Source: DASUGM01 sp036274055
GTDB lineage: Bacteria > Acidobacteriota > Vicinamibacteria > Vicinamibacterales > SCN-69-37
Assembly: GCA_036274055.1 (NCBI GenBank)
Contig: DASUGM010000018.1
Location: 1-8,778, forward strand
DNA: 8,778 nucleotides
Direction of reading: 5' to 3'
The notes beneath the pieces are model-generated. The model saw nothing but the letters and a program-made list of their open reading frames with translations, made no database searches and had not been told where the DNA came from. Positions 7,439-8,778 of the stretch are shown one piece after another. Positions within the stretch are counted from its first letter, which is position 1. Each line of letters opens with the position of its first letter. The position numbers were made by a program, and so were the translations under genes.

Positions 7439-8766
7439 GCCTGCTGTCCGCGGCGATCTGCCTGGCCGCGCTGCTCGGCGCCCAGGAACAGACGCCGGCC
7501 CCAGCCCCGCCGCTTTCACCACCGAAAACGGCCTCGCCGGTGTCGTCCGTCGATGCCGGCCCCCCGTATCAGCTAAGTCCGGAAGTCGGGGTGCGTTTTC
7601 TCAGCGTGCCGGAGCAGGACGCCAACGACCTGCGTTTCTGGGCGGCGGTTCGACTGGCCGACGAGCCAACGGACTGGCTGCGCTGGAACAGCGACGTGCG
7701 GTTCGACGGCCTCGTCGCCGACCGGCGCGGCCGGGTGAATGACTTTCGCGTCGAGGCCCGTGACGTCTGGATAGAAATGCGTCGCGGACCAGTCGACCTG
7801 CGCGCCGGATTCGGACGGCTGCCGTGGGGCCGGCTCGATGAAGTTCAGCCCACCGATCTGATCAATCCGCTGGATACGAGCCGCCTTCTGCTCGACGGCC
7901 GCAGCGAGGCGCGGCGTGCGGTTGGGTTCGTTCGCGCGCGCGTCACCAGCTCCGAGGCGCTCCGCTTCGAAGGTGTGCTGGTGCCCTTCTTCCGCCGCGG
8001 CGTGTTCGACGCGCTCGACGAGGACACGTCGCCCTTCAACTTGACGCGCGACCTCGTGTTGCCGGCGTTTGCGGTCGACGGCCGCGTCGAGCATCGCGAA
8101 CCTGACGTCCGCTGGGAGAATGTTTCCGGCGGCGGCCGCGTCGACGCGACCGTTGGCCGCGTCGATGTCGGCGTCGCTGCGTACCGCGGCTTCGATGCGT
8201 TTGGTCCCATCGTGTTCGAGACGACGATCACTCCGGCGGCGCCGCCCGATGTGCTGCCATCCGTGGTCGGACATCTGGTCGAGTTTCATCCGCGCTTCAC
8301 GATGCTGGGCGGAGACTTCGAGACCGTGACTGGCGACTGGGCGTGGCGCGGCGAAGCCGCGATCGTCGATCGACAGTTCGCCGGTGCCGCGCGGCCAGGG
8401 CCCGTCGCCGGCCGATCGCTCGATGCCGGCGCCGGCTTCGATCGCCGGGCCGGCGACTTCCGCGTGTATGGTTCGCTGCTCGTGCACCATGACTGGTCGG
8501 ACGTCGACCCGGCGATCGTCAAGACGGACACCAGCGTCGTCGGTTCGATCGAACGCCTGTTTGATCGCGAGCGCTGGCTCGCGCGCGCCTTTGCGCTCGT
8601 CAATCCCGCCGATCGATCGGGCTTCGTGCGCGGCCTGGTGACCTGGAAGCCGCGCGATTTCCTGGCCGTCGATTTCTCAGCCGGCGCGTTTCTGGGCAGC
8701 GGCGACGACACCATCAGCCGGGTCCAGGGACGGGACTTCGTGCTGATCGGCGTCCGCGCGTTTTAG
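7435..8766 (+). CDS. Porin-like outer-membrane beta-barrel protein (DUF1302-like)
   Basis: A 443-aa exported protein. A short signal peptide (hydrophobic residues 2-16, likely cleaved near LLGA-Q) is followed by a Pro-rich linker (about 21-35) and then alternating amphipathic strands to the end. The final residue is Phe after VLIGVRA, the usual C-terminal beta-signal for outer-membrane assembly. The GFGRLPWG stretch (125-132) followed by PTDLINPLD (139-147) and an Arg-rich segment resembles the GRQxxxWG...INPxD core of DUF1302-type and related porin-like barrels. The homology is distant and based on pattern only. The GTG start overlaps the transporter stop (GTGA), with GAGAAGGA at 7417-7424 as ribosome binding site. 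Coupling to an RND pump and a LolA-like carrier suggests it is the outer-membrane end of the same transport path. A general porin or a structural barrel is the alternative. No terminator is visible in the 12 bases left after the stop. Confidence 0.78.
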   Translation: MSLLSAAICLAALLGAQEQTPAPAPPLSPPKTASPVSSVDAGPPYQLSPEVGVRFLSVPEQDANDLRFWAAVRLADEPTDWLRWNSDVRFDGLVADRRGRVNDFRVEARDVWIEMRRGPVDLRAGFGRLPWGRLDEVQPTDLINPLDTSRLLLDGRSEARRAVGFVRARVTSSEALRFEGVLVPFFRRGVFDALDEDTSPFNLTRDLVLPAFAVDGRVEHREPDVRWENVSGGGRVDATVGRVDVGVAAYRGFDAFGPIVFETTITPAAPPDVLPSVVGHLVEFHPRFTMLGGDFETVTGDWAWRGEAAIVDRQFAGAARPGPVAGRSLDAGAGFDRRAGDFRVYGSLLVHHDWSDVDPAIVKTDTSVVGSIERLFDRERWLARAFALVNPADRSGFVRGLVTWKPRDFLAVDFSAGAFLGSGDDTISRVQGRDFVLIGVRAF

Positions 8767-8778
8767 GTTCCAGGTTCC
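8765..8778. repeat. Tandem AGGTTCC repeat at the window edge
   Basis: AGGTTCC occurs twice in direct succession (8765-8771 and 8772-8778), beginning within the stop codon of the barrel gene and running off the end of the window. On the minus strand the unit reads GGAACCT, one base different from the GGAACCC units at 4098-4150, so the two ends of the operon carry related repeats in opposite orientation. The array may be longer than shown. Confidence 0.6.

Noticed and set aside
6740..8490. Long minus-strand frames (6740-7522 and 7573-8490) opposite the RND and barrel genes
   Set aside because: Antisense shadows with no signal peptide, domain pattern or ribosome binding site; the plus-strand products have clear features.

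Overview
The window is a GC-rich (by eye about two thirds G+C), tightly packed stretch of chromosome from a diderm (outer-membrane) bacterium. An AsmA-type protein, a LolA-like periplasmic protein and an outer-membrane barrel all imply two membranes. The overall style (tandem ThyX-like protein, LolA-like/RND pair, short GGAACC-type repeats between genes) makes me think of an uncultured Acidobacteriota-like lineage. That assignment is inference only; no taxonomic marker is present. I see no mobile element, CRISPR array, tRNA or rRNA.

Layout. (1) 2-2330, plus strand: the end of a peptide deformylase gene, a 534-aa double-domain ThyX-like (flavin-dependent thymidylate synthase family) protein, and a 4HBT/hot-dog acyl-CoA thioesterase. 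Each junction is a 4-nt start/stop overlap (GTGA, ATGA), so this reads as one translationally coupled operon. (2) 2327-3910, minus strand: an AsmA-family protein converging on the thioesterase gene, with the two stop codons interlocked in the tetranucleotide TTAG. (3) 3911-4271: the only sizeable gene-free stretch. It holds an array of seven GGAACCC(C) units, then a near-consensus sigma70-type promoter whose spacer and -10 are covered by the palindrome TGTGAAA-GT-TTTCACA (resembling Rex and CRP sites). (4) 4272-8766, plus strand: a three-gene operon joined by GTGA overlaps, encoding a LolA-like periplasmic protein, a 776-aa MMPL/RND transporter and a porin-like beta-barrel ending in Phe. Just after its last stop codon, and running to the window edge, is another short tandem repeat (AGGTTCC x2), related to the upstream array but inverted.

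The most interesting unit is (4) with its control region. Inner-membrane RND pump, periplasmic lipid-carrier-fold protein and outer-membrane barrel together look like a complete trans-envelope route for a lipid or other hydrophobic molecule, driven from one promoter that appears built for repression, possibly by a redox (NADH/NAD+) sensor. The second point of interest is the ThyX-like protein, whose two halves each keep a different part of the ThyX signature motif.
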